Assembly: GCA_002084425.1 (NCBI GenBank)
Contig: NBLN01000006.1
Span: forward strand, 18,751 to 82,750
DNA length: 64,000 nucleotides
Source: Desulfobacteraceae bacterium 4572_130
GTDB lineage: Bacteria; Desulfobacterota; Desulfobacteria; Desulfobacterales; Desulfobacteraceae
Reading direction: 5' to 3'
The position numbers were made by a program, and so were the translations under genes. Under the pieces are notes generated by a model. It was not told where the DNA came from, searched no databases, and worked only from the letters and a program-made list of their open reading frames with translations. Each line of letters starts with the position of its first letter. Position 1 is the stretch's first letter. Shown here piece after piece: positions 1 through 8,536 of the stretch.

Positions 1-335
1 ACATCAGGCTCTATTTCTTTAATCAGGGACATAGGATCTGGTTCATCAAATAAAACAATATAATCAATGCAAAAAAGAGCTTCCACAACACACGCCCTAT
101 AATTTTCTTTATTTATAGGTCTTTTATCTCCCTTAATATTTTTTACAGATTTATCTGAATTTAAACCTAGAACAAGAATATTTCCATATTGAGCTGCCTT
201 TCTAAGATATTTAACATGACCTGAATGGAGAATATCAAAACACCCATTAGTAAAAACAATGGTCTTTTTTTCAGCCTTGAGTTTTGTAATGATTTCTCTA
301 ATTTCAAATCTTGGTATGATTTTTTTTTGATTCAT
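1..335 (-). CDS. rfaE2: RfaE2/HldE-type nucleotidyltransferase, N-terminal part (C-terminus outside window)
   Basis: Reading from the ATG at 335 gives a protein with NGCFDILHSGHVKYL, the HxGH nucleotide-binding signature of the cytidylyltransferase-like family, followed by LVLGLNSDKSVKNIKG and RPINKENYRA. This pattern fits D-glycero-beta-D-manno-heptose 1-phosphate adenylyltransferase, the separate domain 2 of HldE, which activates heptose for lipopolysaccharide core synthesis. There is no kinase domain before the motif, so it is probably the stand-alone RfaE2 form. About 111 codons are visible and the C-terminus runs off the left edge. It may be the distal gene of the minus-strand run with the CBS-ACT gene, 135 bp upstream. 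Related glycerol-3-phosphate or FAD cytidylyltransferases share HxGH, so the substrate is inferred. Confidence 0.8.
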   Translation of the reverse strand, partial: MNQKKIIPRFEIREIITKLKAEKKTIVFTNGCFDILHSGHVKYLRKAAQYGNILVLGLNSDKSVKNIKGDKRPINKENYRACVVEALFCIDYIVLFDEPDPMSLIKEIEPD

Positions 336-470
336 AAATTTTACTTTGTCCTGCTAATTTGTTTTTTAAACCAGAAAAAGCATAAAAATATACAAAAAAG
401 ATTTTATTATTTTGTGTATTTTCGTAGTTATAGTTTATCATTAAATCATTATAAATTGTTTACAATACTA

Positions 471-1109
471 TCAAATATACCAGCTTATGGGATCTATTAA
501 AGTATATCCCATAACTTTAAGCTTTTTTTTCAAAGGTATTACATTATTAGTTAAAAGATAAATAAAAACTACTCGTTTATTTTCTTCCTGATACCTTGCC
601 ACAAGAACACTTCCCATGGATATTTTAAATTCAGTAATTACATCAACAATTTTTTTTAACTGCCCAATTTTTTCTTCTAGTACAAGACCCAGCAAAGTTC
701 CAGGTTCTCCTATTCCAAGAACATTAATAAATGAGCTTAAAAGATCTCTCACAGAGACAATTCCCTTGAGTTTATTATTCTCATCAACAACTGGAAGCCC
801 ACCTATCTTGTTTTTCTGAATTAATAAAAGTGCGTCTTGAATTGTAGCTAATGATGAAATTGTATAAGGATTTTCTGTCATAATGTCTTTTGCTTTAAAC
901 TTTATATTTTGTTTTTCTTTTTTACTTAAATTAAAAGGCATTGCACTTCTAATATCACGATCAGTAACCATTCCTATTACTTTATTATCTTTATCCAATA
1001 CAGGCAAATGCCTGATATTATTTTTTGTCATTATTTCATGTGCTTTAATAATTTCAGTTTCTATATCAATGGAAATAACTTTGCTGGTCATTGCTTTTTT
1101 TATAAACAT
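471..1109 (-). CDS. CBS-pair plus ACT domain protein (AcuB-like)
   Basis: A 212-residue soluble protein with a very good ribosome site (AGGAGGT) before its ATG. Two CBS motifs are visible: residues about 5-60 (IRHLPVLDKDNKVIGMVTDRD) and about 75-130 (IGGLPVVDENNKLKGIVSVRD). The remaining 80 residues look like an ACT-type fold. CBS pairs bind adenosine nucleotides and regulate enzymes or channels. The CBS-ACT order matches AcuB, and the gene just upstream is a histone-deacetylase-like protein as in the Bacillus acuABC operon, so the two may be partners. An AcuA-type acetyltransferase is not present here. The ligand is unknown; the family assignment is strong and the functional one weak. Confidence 0.8.
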   Translation of the reverse strand: MFIKKAMTSKVISIDIETEIIKAHEIMTKNNIRHLPVLDKDNKVIGMVTDRDIRSAMPFNLSKKEKQNIKFKAKDIMTENPYTISSLATIQDALLLIQKNKIGGLPVVDENNKLKGIVSVRDLLSSFINVLGIGEPGTLLGLVLEEKIGQLKKIVDVITEFKISMGSVLVARYQEENKRVVFIYLLTNNVIPLKKKLKVMGYTLIDPISWYI

Positions 1110-1181
1110 TTTACCTCCTATTATAAATTTAAGAAGTTTAAACTAAGAATTATTATTTTAACTTCTTAAATTCTAGAATTT

Positions 1182-2159
1182 TCAAACCTTATCCTTAATT
1201 CTGTCTTTTGCACAATTAATCATTATACTCACATGATTTTTTGCAAGCTCTGGAAGCCTTTTAAGGCAATATCCTCCCTCTAGTATTGAAACAAGTCTTG
1301 AATTGGAATATTTATCTGCTATTTTAATAATTTGTTCCATAATCCATGAAAAGCACTTTGTTGAAAGCATTATATCTGACATTTCATCATCCATATGTGC
1401 ATCAAACCCAGTTGATACAAGAATTATTTCAGGTTTAAACCTTTCAAATCCTGGTACCATATCGTTTTTTATAAGCTCCATATATTTAGAATCTCCCTGC
1501 CCCGGAAGAACTGGAGAGTTTAAGGTAAATCCATATCCCTTTTCTTCACCATATTCAAATTCTCTGCCAGTACCGGGAAAGGCAAAAGAGGGATGTTCAT
1601 GAATTGAATAGTAAAAAACTGTTGGATCTCTTTCAAAAATATTCTGAGTACCATTTCCATGATGTACATCAAAATCAATAATACCTATATTTTTTATATT
1701 CCATTTTATTTGAAGATATTTTGCAGCAATGGCAATATTATTAAAATAACAAAAACCAATTGCCTTTGCTTTTTCAGCATGGTGTCCTGGAGGACGAACA
1801 GCACAAAAAGCATTGTTAATATTATTTTGCATTATAAGGTCAATGGTTTTAATAATTCCTCCTACAGCAAGTAATGCTGTTTCATAGGAATCAGTACATA
1901 TTTGATTATCAGGGCTTTGAAATGTTTCTTTACTTTTAAAGCAGGCATCTTTAAAATTTTTAATATAGTTTTTATCATGCACAGTTTCAATCCATTTTAA
2001 TTCTGCTTTTTCTCCTTTTATTAAAAAAAGTTCAGGGATAAGCCCTGATTGTTCTATTCCTTGATATATTGCACTAAGCCTTTTAGGAATTTCAGGATGA
2101 AATGAGCTTGTTTTATGAAGCATAAATCTTTTATCAAATAAAAAACCTGTTTTTTTCAT
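1182..2159 (-). CDS. Histone deacetylase-like zinc amidohydrolase (AcuC/class II HDAC family)
   Basis: A 325-residue cytoplasmic enzyme of the arginase/deacetylase fold. Hallmarks are RPPGHHAEKA (His126-His127), IDFDVHHGNGT (zinc ligands Asp164 and His166), TGFDAH (third zinc ligand Asp253) and LEGGY near the C-terminus, which carries the catalytic tyrosine. Members remove acetyl groups from lysines or polyamines; AcuC deacetylates acetyl-CoA synthetase. The strong ribosome site AGGAGG precedes the ATG. It lies 72 bp upstream of the CBS-ACT gene on the same strand, which supports an acuC-acuB type unit that tunes acetate activation. The substrate cannot be told from sequence; acetylpolyamine amidohydrolase is the main alternative. 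Confidence 0.88.
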   Translation of the reverse strand: MKKTGFLFDKRFMLHKTSSFHPEIPKRLSAIYQGIEQSGLIPELFLIKGEKAELKWIETVHDKNYIKNFKDACFKSKETFQSPDNQICTDSYETALLAVGGIIKTIDLIMQNNINNAFCAVRPPGHHAEKAKAIGFCYFNNIAIAAKYLQIKWNIKNIGIIDFDVHHGNGTQNIFERDPTVFYYSIHEHPSFAFPGTGREFEYGEEKGYGFTLNSPVLPGQGDSKYMELIKNDMVPGFERFKPEIILVSTGFDAHMDDEMSDIMLSTKCFSWIMEQIIKIADKYSNSRLVSILEGGYCLKRLPELAKNHVSIMINCAKDRIKDKV

Positions 2160-2234
2160 ATCCCTCCTTTTTTAAAAAAAATTAGAATCACTAAAAACAC
2201 TAAAAAAAGTATAACTATAAGAACTACAAAAAAC

Positions 2235-2310
2235 TATAACCACGAAAAACACGAAATGGCACGAAAAAAAAATCTCTTTTTGTGGATTTTCGTGTATTTC
2301 GTGGTTAAAA
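2235..2310. repeat. Dispersed palindromic repeat, family C (CACGAAA type), full copy
   Basis: The left arm reads TAACCACGAAAAACACGAAA and the right arm TTTCGTGTATTTCGTGGTTA, giving a near-perfect 20-bp inverted repeat around a 30-odd-base centre. Right-arm copies recur at about 5323-5356 and 61421-61457, always between genes. Such CACGAAA palindromes are common in several environmental bacterial genomes; their role is not known. The rest of the 2160-2619 gap holds only AT-rich DNA and presumably the promoter of the lipoprotein gene. Confidence 0.8.
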
Positions 2311-2619
2311 TATAGAGCTTTTTATGAAAATTTGGATATTTTTCAAAAAATATAATTTATAACCTTGAAATACTATATGATGGATATGCAAATCATTGAT
2401 TGATACTACATATTGTATTTGATTTTATCAATACTATTTTAAATAATAATAATTACAATAAAACAGTCAAATTCTTATCAGACAATTGTTGAAAAACAAT
2501 TGCAATATCCTAATATTAATATTAAAAATATTATTTTAGTAACATTTTTTTTACAACATTAAGTATACATTACACAAATTTTTTGTATTTAATTATTTAT
2601 TTTAAGTGAAGGAGGTTTT

Positions 2620-5148
2620 ATGTTTTCTAGTTTAAAGAAAAATTTAATAACATTATTTCTAGTATTATTAACTGCTGCATTTGTTTCTGGATGCGGTGGT
2701 GGTGGTGGTGATGGTAGTTATACTGGTGGTGAAATTTTAGGTACAGGTATGGCTGGACCTATACAAAACGGAGTTGTAACAGCGTATTCAGATTTAAATC
2801 ACAATACGGTGATTGGAACTTCCACACTGACAAATCCAGATGGGTCTTACCGCATACCTGCCAGTAATGAGTATCTAAACACTAATTTATCACCAGATGG
2901 CATACCATTATTTATTTATATTGAAATAACAGGACGATACTATGATGCAAATGATCCAGAAAAGGATCAGACAGATGATACAACAAATGCTGCAACAGGT
3001 ACTGACAGAACTTTTTATATAGATGAGGCAACAAATGATCCAGTTTATATAGAATCAGGTAATGTTGTGCTGAGAGCTGCAACACATATAACTTATGCAG
3101 ATAAAGAAAGAAAAATTGCTGTTACACCCTTTACTGACTTGGCAGTAAGATTAGCACAAGCTAATGGAGGTATTGATGTAGGAACTAATATCAATGATGC
3201 AAATACTACTATTGCCAAAGAGTTTCAATTGGGAGAGCTTGATATAATAAAAACTTTACCTAATGCTATTGAAAATTCTGATTTTCATGGAAGACATCAG
3301 GAAAATGCAAAACTTTATGGTGAAGCACTTACTGGTCTTTCACAACTTCAAAAAGATGGTATTAATGATACTAGCTTTACTGATATGGAAGCAGTATTAG
3401 TTTATTATGATAATGATTTTCAAACAGGAAATAAGTTACTTCCTGGAAATCAAGATGCCTTTAAAGCTGCTGTTACAAACTATAATAATGATAAAAAGGA
3501 TGATGACGGAGACAGAATTAAATCTCAAGCAATAGTTGACAGTGATTTTATTTTGGTAGTTCCAGAAACAAAAATTAAATTAGATGGATTAGCTTCAAAA
3601 GATAGTGAAAATGAGCTGATAAAAGATGAAGATGGCAATATAAATGGTACTTATTTCTGGGAATTAAATAAACCTGAAGGCTCAACTGCTAGTCTTACAA
3701 ATGACAACACATTAACTCCTTTTTTTACACCAGATATAGAAGGTGATTATGTTGTTATGTTGACCCTTACTGATCAATATGGAAAGCCTAGTACAGATTT
3801 TGTAACAATAAATGTTTCAACTACAATACATACCATTGAAGGTATTGTTTCAATGGGTGCTCCTGTAGATGATGCTACTGTAACAGCCTATAGTTCAGAA
3901 GATATGGGAACAGGTGAGCAAATTGGTTCTGCTACAACCGATTCAAATGGCTATTATCAAATAGCAGTACCTGATAAAGATGCCAGTGCAACCTTTGTTT
4001 ATGTTGAAGTAACAGGAGGAACATATACAGAGCCTGCAACAGGTACTACATCTGTAAGTCTGGCTGCTAATCTCCATGCTGCAACAACTCTAGATACTGC
4101 AAATAATAGTAAAGATTTACAACCAAAAATTTCAGTTACTCCCTTAACTGAATTGGCAGTACGAGCAGCACAGACTAGTGTGGATGCAGCATCATCAACA
4201 GAAACAATGACTGATTTTATTGATCAAGCAAATAGTAACATTGGTAATCAATTTTTGGGTGTGTGCACTTATACTGGAAAAGCATTTAATATAATAAGAA
4301 CTTCACCAAGTAATGTTACAGTAACCCCAACACTTCCAACACCTCCATATTTTAATATTTATCAAAAATTTTATGCTTCTGATTTTGGTCAAAAACCCTA
4401 TGATATGGAGTTTAACCCAATACTTTATAATATAGCCCTTGACCAAAGACTTTATGGTATGGCTCTTGCTGGTATTTCAAAACTTATAAACATATCAGGC
4501 AATAGCAGTGATACATTTACTGCTTTTCTAGATAATTTTGATAATATTGGTAATGATTCTTTGCCGGAAACAAGTAAAATAGAATTTTTAACTGGTGTTT
4601 CAAAATTTTATCAAGATGATGGAAATAATAATTCCACATTAGATGATGAAGATGGAACTCCTCAAAAATTACATGAAGCATCAACCATAGCCCATAGAAT
4701 TGGAAATGATGGGTATGGAATCAATACAACTTTTAGTGTTGATGCTGGAAGTATTCCTTATAATCAGTGGATTACTATTACGATACAAGCAATAGATGCT
4801 GATGGCAATCCTCTTGCTAACAGTGCTGCCAGTGAGGTTGTTATGAGTTTTGATCAGCAGGCTAGTTTATTTGACTATCAAGATTTAAAAGGTTCTCAAG
4901 CTACTTTTCTTGGATATGATAATGGTACTCACAGATATTATGCCGAGTACACTGATGAAGGTAATGGTATATATAAAATTAAGATAAGTTCTCTAAATCA
5001 TCGTCCTGCTGATCCTCACCCCTTATGGGGGGTGACAGGAAGAACTGGGTATCATTATACAGATATAACAGGCACAATTGGAAGTGCTAAAATTGGAGGA
5101 AATACACATCAAGTAAGAGCAGTAAACTTTTACACGAACTATCCGTAA
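2620..5148 (+). CDS. Large secreted lipoprotein with two internal repeat modules and a PKD-like segment
   Basis: 842 residues. The first 25 form a lipoprotein signal peptide with lipobox FVSGC (Cys25), followed by a Gly-rich linker. Two homologous modules follow: residues about 36-200 and about 405-530. Each starts with a carboxypeptidase-regulatory-like strand pattern (GVVTAYSD..GSYRIPA; ATVTAYSS..GYYQIAVP) and each ends with a VTPFTDLAVRLAQ / VTPLTELAVRAAQ block. Between them residues about 315-400 look like a PKD or cadherin-like domain (DIEGDYVVMLTLTDQYG). The C-terminal third is unassigned. A strong AGGAGG site precedes the ATG and a perfect terminator follows. It is probably anchored to the outer membrane and may act in adhesion or surface binding. 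No enzyme motif was seen. Confidence 0.85.
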   Translation: MFSSLKKNLITLFLVLLTAAFVSGCGGGGGDGSYTGGEILGTGMAGPIQNGVVTAYSDLNHNTVIGTSTLTNPDGSYRIPASNEYLNTNLSPDGIPLFIYIEITGRYYDANDPEKDQTDDTTNAATGTDRTFYIDEATNDPVYIESGNVVLRAATHITYADKERKIAVTPFTDLAVRLAQANGGIDVGTNINDANTTIAKEFQLGELDIIKTLPNAIENSDFHGRHQENAKLYGEALTGLSQLQKDGINDTSFTDMEAVLVYYDNDFQTGNKLLPGNQDAFKAAVTNYNNDKKDDDGDRIKSQAIVDSDFILVVPETKIKLDGLASKDSENELIKDEDGNINGTYFWELNKPEGSTASLTNDNTLTPFFTPDIEGDYVVMLTLTDQYGKPSTDFVTINVSTTIHTIEGIVSMGAPVDDATVTAYSSEDMGTGEQIGSATTDSNGYYQIAVPDKDASATFVYVEVTGGTYTEPATGTTSVSLAANLHAATTLDTANNSKDLQPKISVTPLTELAVRAAQTSVDAASSTETMTDFIDQANSNIGNQFLGVCTYTGKAFNIIRTSPSNVTVTPTLPTPPYFNIYQKFYASDFGQKPYDMEFNPILYNIALDQRLYGMALAGISKLINISGNSSDTFTAFLDNFDNIGNDSLPETSKIEFLTGVSKFYQDDGNNNSTLDDEDGTPQKLHEASTIAHRIGNDGYGINTTFSVDAGSIPYNQWITITIQAIDADGNPLANSAASEVVMSFDQQASLFDYQDLKGSQATFLGYDNGTHRYYAEYTDEGNGIYKIKISSLNHRPADPHPLWGVTGRTGYHYTDITGTIGSAKIGGNTHQVRAVNFYTNYP

Positions 5149-5207
5149 GCTTTTACATGAACTATTAGTAATAATATGTTATAATTTTCATTTAATTTAT
5201 AAACTTT

Positions 5208-5243
5208 AATGCAGCACTCAAACATTTGAGTGCTGCATTTTTT
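5208..5243 (+). terminator. Strong intrinsic terminator of the lipoprotein gene
   Basis: A perfect 15-bp stem (AATGCAGCACTCAAA pairing with its complement) with a 2-base spacer at the tip is followed by six T residues. It lies 60 bp after the lipoprotein stop codon and is the clearest rho-independent terminator in the window. Confidence 0.92.
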
Positions 5244-5253
5244 ATTTAAAAAC

Positions 5254-5363
5254 TACTATAACCACTAAAAAAAACAAAAACTATAACTAGGAAAAACAAT
5301 AAAGAATAAAATAAAATTAAGTCCTTTTCGTGAATTTTCGTGAATTTCGTGGTTAAAAAATAG
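5254..5363. repeat. Family C repeat, copy with degraded left arm
   Basis: The right arm (TTTCGTGAATTTCGTGGTTA, about 5337-5356) matches the copy at 2235-2310. The left side still shows ACTATAACCAC and ACTATAACTAGGAAAAAC but has lost the perfect pairing. It ends about 25 bp before the proC start. Confidence 0.65.
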
Positions 5364-5387
5364 TAGTTAAATAAAAAGGAGTTAAAA

Positions 5388-6212
5388 ATGCTGCATAATA
5401 AAAAAATTGGATTTATTGGAACTGGAAATATGGGACAAGCTCTTATTGCAGGGCTTATTCAATCAAAAACAGCAAAACCTGATAATATAATCTGCTCAGA
5501 TATTAATAAAAAACAACTTGAAATAGTAAAAAATAAATATAATGTTTTAACCACAACAAATAATCTTAAAGTAATTGAAAAAGCAAAAATTATTATATAT
5601 GCAGTAAAACCTCAAAATCTTTTTTTTGTTATTAAAGAAACTTCAAAACTTTTAAATTCATCAAAACTTATTATATCAATTGCAGCAGGAGTGCCATTAA
5701 AAGCTATTACAGAAATTTTAAATAAAAAACTTCGCTTAATTCGTGTTATGCCAAATATTTGTGCCTTTATAAGAGAAAGTGCCACAGCTATTGCACCAAG
5801 TGAAAATATTGTTAATGAAGATATTGAACTTGCAAAAGCTGTTTTTGATTGTGTTGGAAAAACTGTTTTACTGGAAGAAAATCAATTAGATGCTTTTACA
5901 GGATTAGCTGGAAGCGGACCCGGATATATTTTTATGATTATAGATGCTATGGCAGATGCTGGAGTTAAAATGGGTTTATCCAGACAAGATTCTCTTTTTT
6001 TATCAAGCCAGACAGTTATGGGAGCAGCAAAACTTATTCTTAAAACTAATGAACACCCAGGACAACTTAAAGATAAGGTTGCATCTCCAAAAGGTACAAC
6101 TATTGCTGGAATTCATGCTTTGGAAAAAGGAAAACTAAGAGCAACTTTAATAAATGCAATTGAAGCTGCAACAAATAGATCTATTGAACTTGGGAAAAAT
6201 ATAATTAAATAG
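5388..6212 (+). CDS. proC: Pyrroline-5-carboxylate reductase
   Basis: 274 residues, normal length for ProC. It catalyses NAD(P)H-dependent reduction of 1-pyrroline-5-carboxylate to L-proline, the last step of proline synthesis in the cytoplasm. The N-terminal Rossmann motif KIGFIGTGNMGQALIAGL binds the cofactor. The central VMPNICAFIRESATAI and the C-terminal GLAGSGPGYIFMIIDAMADAGVKMGL and SPKGTTIAGIHALEKG segments are the conserved ProC dimer and substrate regions. A good AAGGAG site precedes the ATG. It appears to be transcribed alone, between a family C repeat and a tandem-repeat block. Confidence 0.95.
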   Translation: MLHNKKIGFIGTGNMGQALIAGLIQSKTAKPDNIICSDINKKQLEIVKNKYNVLTTTNNLKVIEKAKIIIYAVKPQNLFFVIKETSKLLNSSKLIISIAAGVPLKAITEILNKKLRLIRVMPNICAFIRESATAIAPSENIVNEDIELAKAVFDCVGKTVLLEENQLDAFTGLAGSGPGYIFMIIDAMADAGVKMGLSRQDSLFLSSQTVMGAAKLILKTNEHPGQLKDKVASPKGTTIAGIHALEKGKLRATLINAIEAATNRSIELGKNIIK

Positions 6213-6290
6213 TAACAATCCTACATTGCTTGGATATATGATATAAAAACAAGCAAAACACATAAAAAACTAATTGTTGTACAGTTTATT

Positions 6291-6676
6291 TATGAAATAA
6301 TTATCTTTTTCTTACTGCCATGCTCCAGCGTCAACAAAATGAATAATATCTATATACCGTAGCCTAAACCTTACACTTCTTAGTTCCACAACAGCTTATT
6401 AAAGGGCTTTACTTTACTTTACTCTACAGATTATGAAATAATTATCTTTTTCTCATTGCCATGCTCCAGCGTGGCAATGTTATAATAGACGCTCCAGCGT
6501 CAACAAAATGAATAATATCTATATACCATAGCCCAAACCTTACACTTTTTAGTTCCATAACAACTTATTAAAGGGCTTTACTTTACTATACTCCACAGAT
6601 TATGAAACAATTACCTTTTTCTCATTGCCATGCTCCAGCGTGGCAATGCTATATAGACGCTCCAGCATCAACAAAA
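6291..6676. repeat. Tandem 169-bp repeat array with embedded GCTCCAGCGT palindromes
   Basis: Two and a half units occur in line: 6291-6431 (141 bp), 6432-6600 (169 bp) and 6601-6676 (partial). Each starts TATGAAAYAATTA. Unit 2 contains CATTGCCA..TGGCAATG and GACGCTCCAGCGTC inverted repeats. Unit 1 lacks exactly the 28 bp between two GCTCCAGCGT copies, which fits deletion by recombination or slippage between those short direct repeats. The array sits directly upstream of the radical SAM gene and runs into the 5' side of its reading frame, so it may affect its expression. Confidence 0.9.
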
Positions 6677-6685
6677 GGCTTAATC

Positions 6686-7624
6686 ATGTATAAATATCTT
6701 TTTGGCCCTGTTCCTTCAAGACGCTTGGGAATTTCCCTGGGTGTTGATCTTGTTACCCATAAAATATGTTCTCTTAATTGTATTTATTGTGAATGCGGAA
6801 AAACTACTAACTTAACTTTAAATAGAAAACAATATGTTCCCTTTAATAAAGTAATAAAAGAGCTTGACCATTATTTTCAAAATAATCCTGATCCTGATTA
6901 CATTACTTTCTCAGGTTCAGGAGAGCCATGTCTTAATGTAGAGATTGGTGAGGTTATTAATTATATTAAAAAAACAAGAAAACATATTTTAATTGCAGTT
7001 TTAACAAATGGAACTTTGCTTTCACAAAAACAGGTAAGAAACGAACTTTTAAACGCTGATACTGTAATATTTTCTCTGGATGCAGCATCAGATTTAGCTT
7101 TTCAAAAAATCAACAGACCATGCCAGCAAATTAATCTTAAACATTATATTCAAGGTTTATTTGATTTTACAAAAGAGTATAAAAATAAAGCTGTTCTTGA
7201 ATATTTTGTTTTACCAGATATTAATGACAGCAAAAAAGAAGTAATGTTTTTAAAACATGCGTTTGAAAAAATTAAGCCTGATATTATACAACTTAACACA
7301 TTAGACAGACCTGGAAGTGTTAGTGGTATTAAACCTGTTAATTTAAGTAAATTAAAACAAATAGTTAATTTATTAGAACCTTTAAATGTAGAGATTATTG
7401 CAGGTTTTTCTGAACAAAAAAAAAATAAATTATATCGACAGGATATGGAATCTGCCATTATTGAGACCATACACAGAAGACCATGTACAAGTCATGACCT
7501 TGAAAAAATTCTTGGTAAAAATATTAATGAAATTAATAAATGCCTTAAATCTTTACAAAAAGCTAATAAAATAAAATCCATGCTTCAGAAAAGAGGGTTG
7601 TTTTTTCAGACAAATAAAGATTAG
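6686..7624 (+). CDS. Radical SAM protein with C-terminal helix-turn-helix-like segment
   Basis: Counting from the ATG at 6686 the protein has 312 residues and begins MYKYLFGPVPSRRLG. The frame is open further upstream, but that part is encoded by the tandem repeat and looks non-genic. CSLNCIYC (Cys28, Cys32, Cys35) is the CxxxCxxC site that holds the [4Fe-4S] cluster for S-adenosylmethionine cleavage. TFSGSGEPCLN follows as the SAM-binding strand. The FGPVPSRRLG start is typical of the COG0731-type radical SAM group, related to wyosine-base enzymes. The last 60 residues (IETIHRRPCTSHDLEKILG) look like a winged helix. The substrate is unknown. The gene precedes mobA, so a link to molybdenum cofactor or formate dehydrogenase metabolism is possible but unproven. 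Confidence 0.85.
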   Translation: MYKYLFGPVPSRRLGISLGVDLVTHKICSLNCIYCECGKTTNLTLNRKQYVPFNKVIKELDHYFQNNPDPDYITFSGSGEPCLNVEIGEVINYIKKTRKHILIAVLTNGTLLSQKQVRNELLNADTVIFSLDAASDLAFQKINRPCQQINLKHYIQGLFDFTKEYKNKAVLEYFVLPDINDSKKEVMFLKHAFEKIKPDIIQLNTLDRPGSVSGIKPVNLSKLKQIVNLLEPLNVEIIAGFSEQKKNKLYRQDMESAIIETIHRRPCTSHDLEKILGKNINEINKCLKSLQKANKIKSMLQKRGLFFQTNKD

Positions 7625-7742
7625 CTTTTAGCTCTATAATAATAATCTAGTAAAAATATAAAATACCAAAAGTAAAAAAATAATTAAAATAACTCTCTGT
7701 TTTATAACATAAAATACCTTAATAAAGATATTTGGAAATAAT

Positions 7743-8333
7743 ATGAAATATAACTGTACTGGAGTAATACTTGCAGGAGGTTCAAATAGTAGAATGCCTG
7801 GAATTCAAAAAAGTTTTCATGAAATTAAAGGTAAAAAAATTATAGATTTTATTTATGAATTATTTTCTTCTATTTTTGATAAAATAATAATTGTTACAAA
7901 TAACCCTTTAGATTTTGCAGCCTGGGATGCCATGATCATTACTGATATTTATCCTTTTAGATGCTCTCTTGCTGGAATTCATGCAGGCCTTTTTTATTCT
8001 TCAAAAAATCAGATATTTGTATCTGCCTGTGACACACCTTTTTTAAAAAAAGAATTAATAGAGTATATTTTATCCCAGAGAAAAAAAGAATTTGATGTAG
8101 TAATACCTGAAACAAATGATGGGCTTGAACCTTTATGTGCAGTTTATTTTAATAAATGTCTTCCTAGAATAGAAAAAAATCTTAACAATAAAATTTTTAT
8201 GATAAAGAAATTTTTTAAAAAAAATCGTGTGAAAAAAATTTCTGTAAACCAGATTAAAAAAATTGATCCTGATATGAAATCTTTTTTTAATATTAATACT
8301 TACAAAGATTTGCAAATAGCCAGAACCATGTAA
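7743..8333 (+). CDS. mobA: Molybdenum cofactor guanylyltransferase (MobA-like)
   Basis: 196 residues, near the usual length. The N-terminal GVILAGGSNSRMPGIQKSF matches the nucleotidyltransferase signature LAGGxSxRMGxxK, although a proline replaces the usual glycine after the Met. SACDTPFLKKELI supplies the metal-binding Asp region and IPETNDGLEPLCAVYF the guanine/MPT side. MobA joins GMP to molybdopterin, making the bis-MGD cofactor of formate dehydrogenases and related reductases. No moaA or moeA gene is nearby. The C-terminal 50 residues are very Lys-rich. It has no strong ribosome site. Confidence 0.85.
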   Translation: MKYNCTGVILAGGSNSRMPGIQKSFHEIKGKKIIDFIYELFSSIFDKIIIVTNNPLDFAAWDAMIITDIYPFRCSLAGIHAGLFYSSKNQIFVSACDTPFLKKELIEYILSQRKKEFDVVIPETNDGLEPLCAVYFNKCLPRIEKNLNNKIFMIKKFFKKNRVKKISVNQIKKIDPDMKSFFNINTYKDLQIARTM

Positions 8334-8340
8334 AATGTAA

Positions 8341-8498
8341 AGCCTTTTGCACAAATGAATTTTTATAAAAATACTTTAAAAAATGTTTGTAAATATCTAT
8401 AAACAGAGCTTGTTCTCTTTTGTCAAAATTTTAGGTTTAAGGTATTAATACATCTTCACCATAAAATTTGAACAAAATCGAGCATTGTGCAAAACTCT
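8341..8498 (+). repeat. MITE-like element, family A, full-length copy
   Basis: The ends are inverted: AGCCTTTTGCACAAAT on the left and ATTGTGCAAAACTCT on the right. Inside is an imperfect hairpin running from AAAATTTTAGGTTTAAGGTATT to ATACATCTTCACCATAAAATTTG. The same core and ends recur at 16523, 19350, 27185, 44526, 53428, 54997 and 56345. No reading frame of note is inside. It fills nearly the whole mobA-mltA gap. Confidence 0.85.
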
Positions 8499-8536
8499 CA
8501 TGTAAAATTATGATAGTGTATTAAACAACCTAAAAT

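Noticed and set aside
6602..6685. N-terminal extension of the radical SAM protein
   Set aside because: Encoded by the third partial unit of the tandem repeat; the family start MYKYLFGPVPSRRLG begins at 6686.
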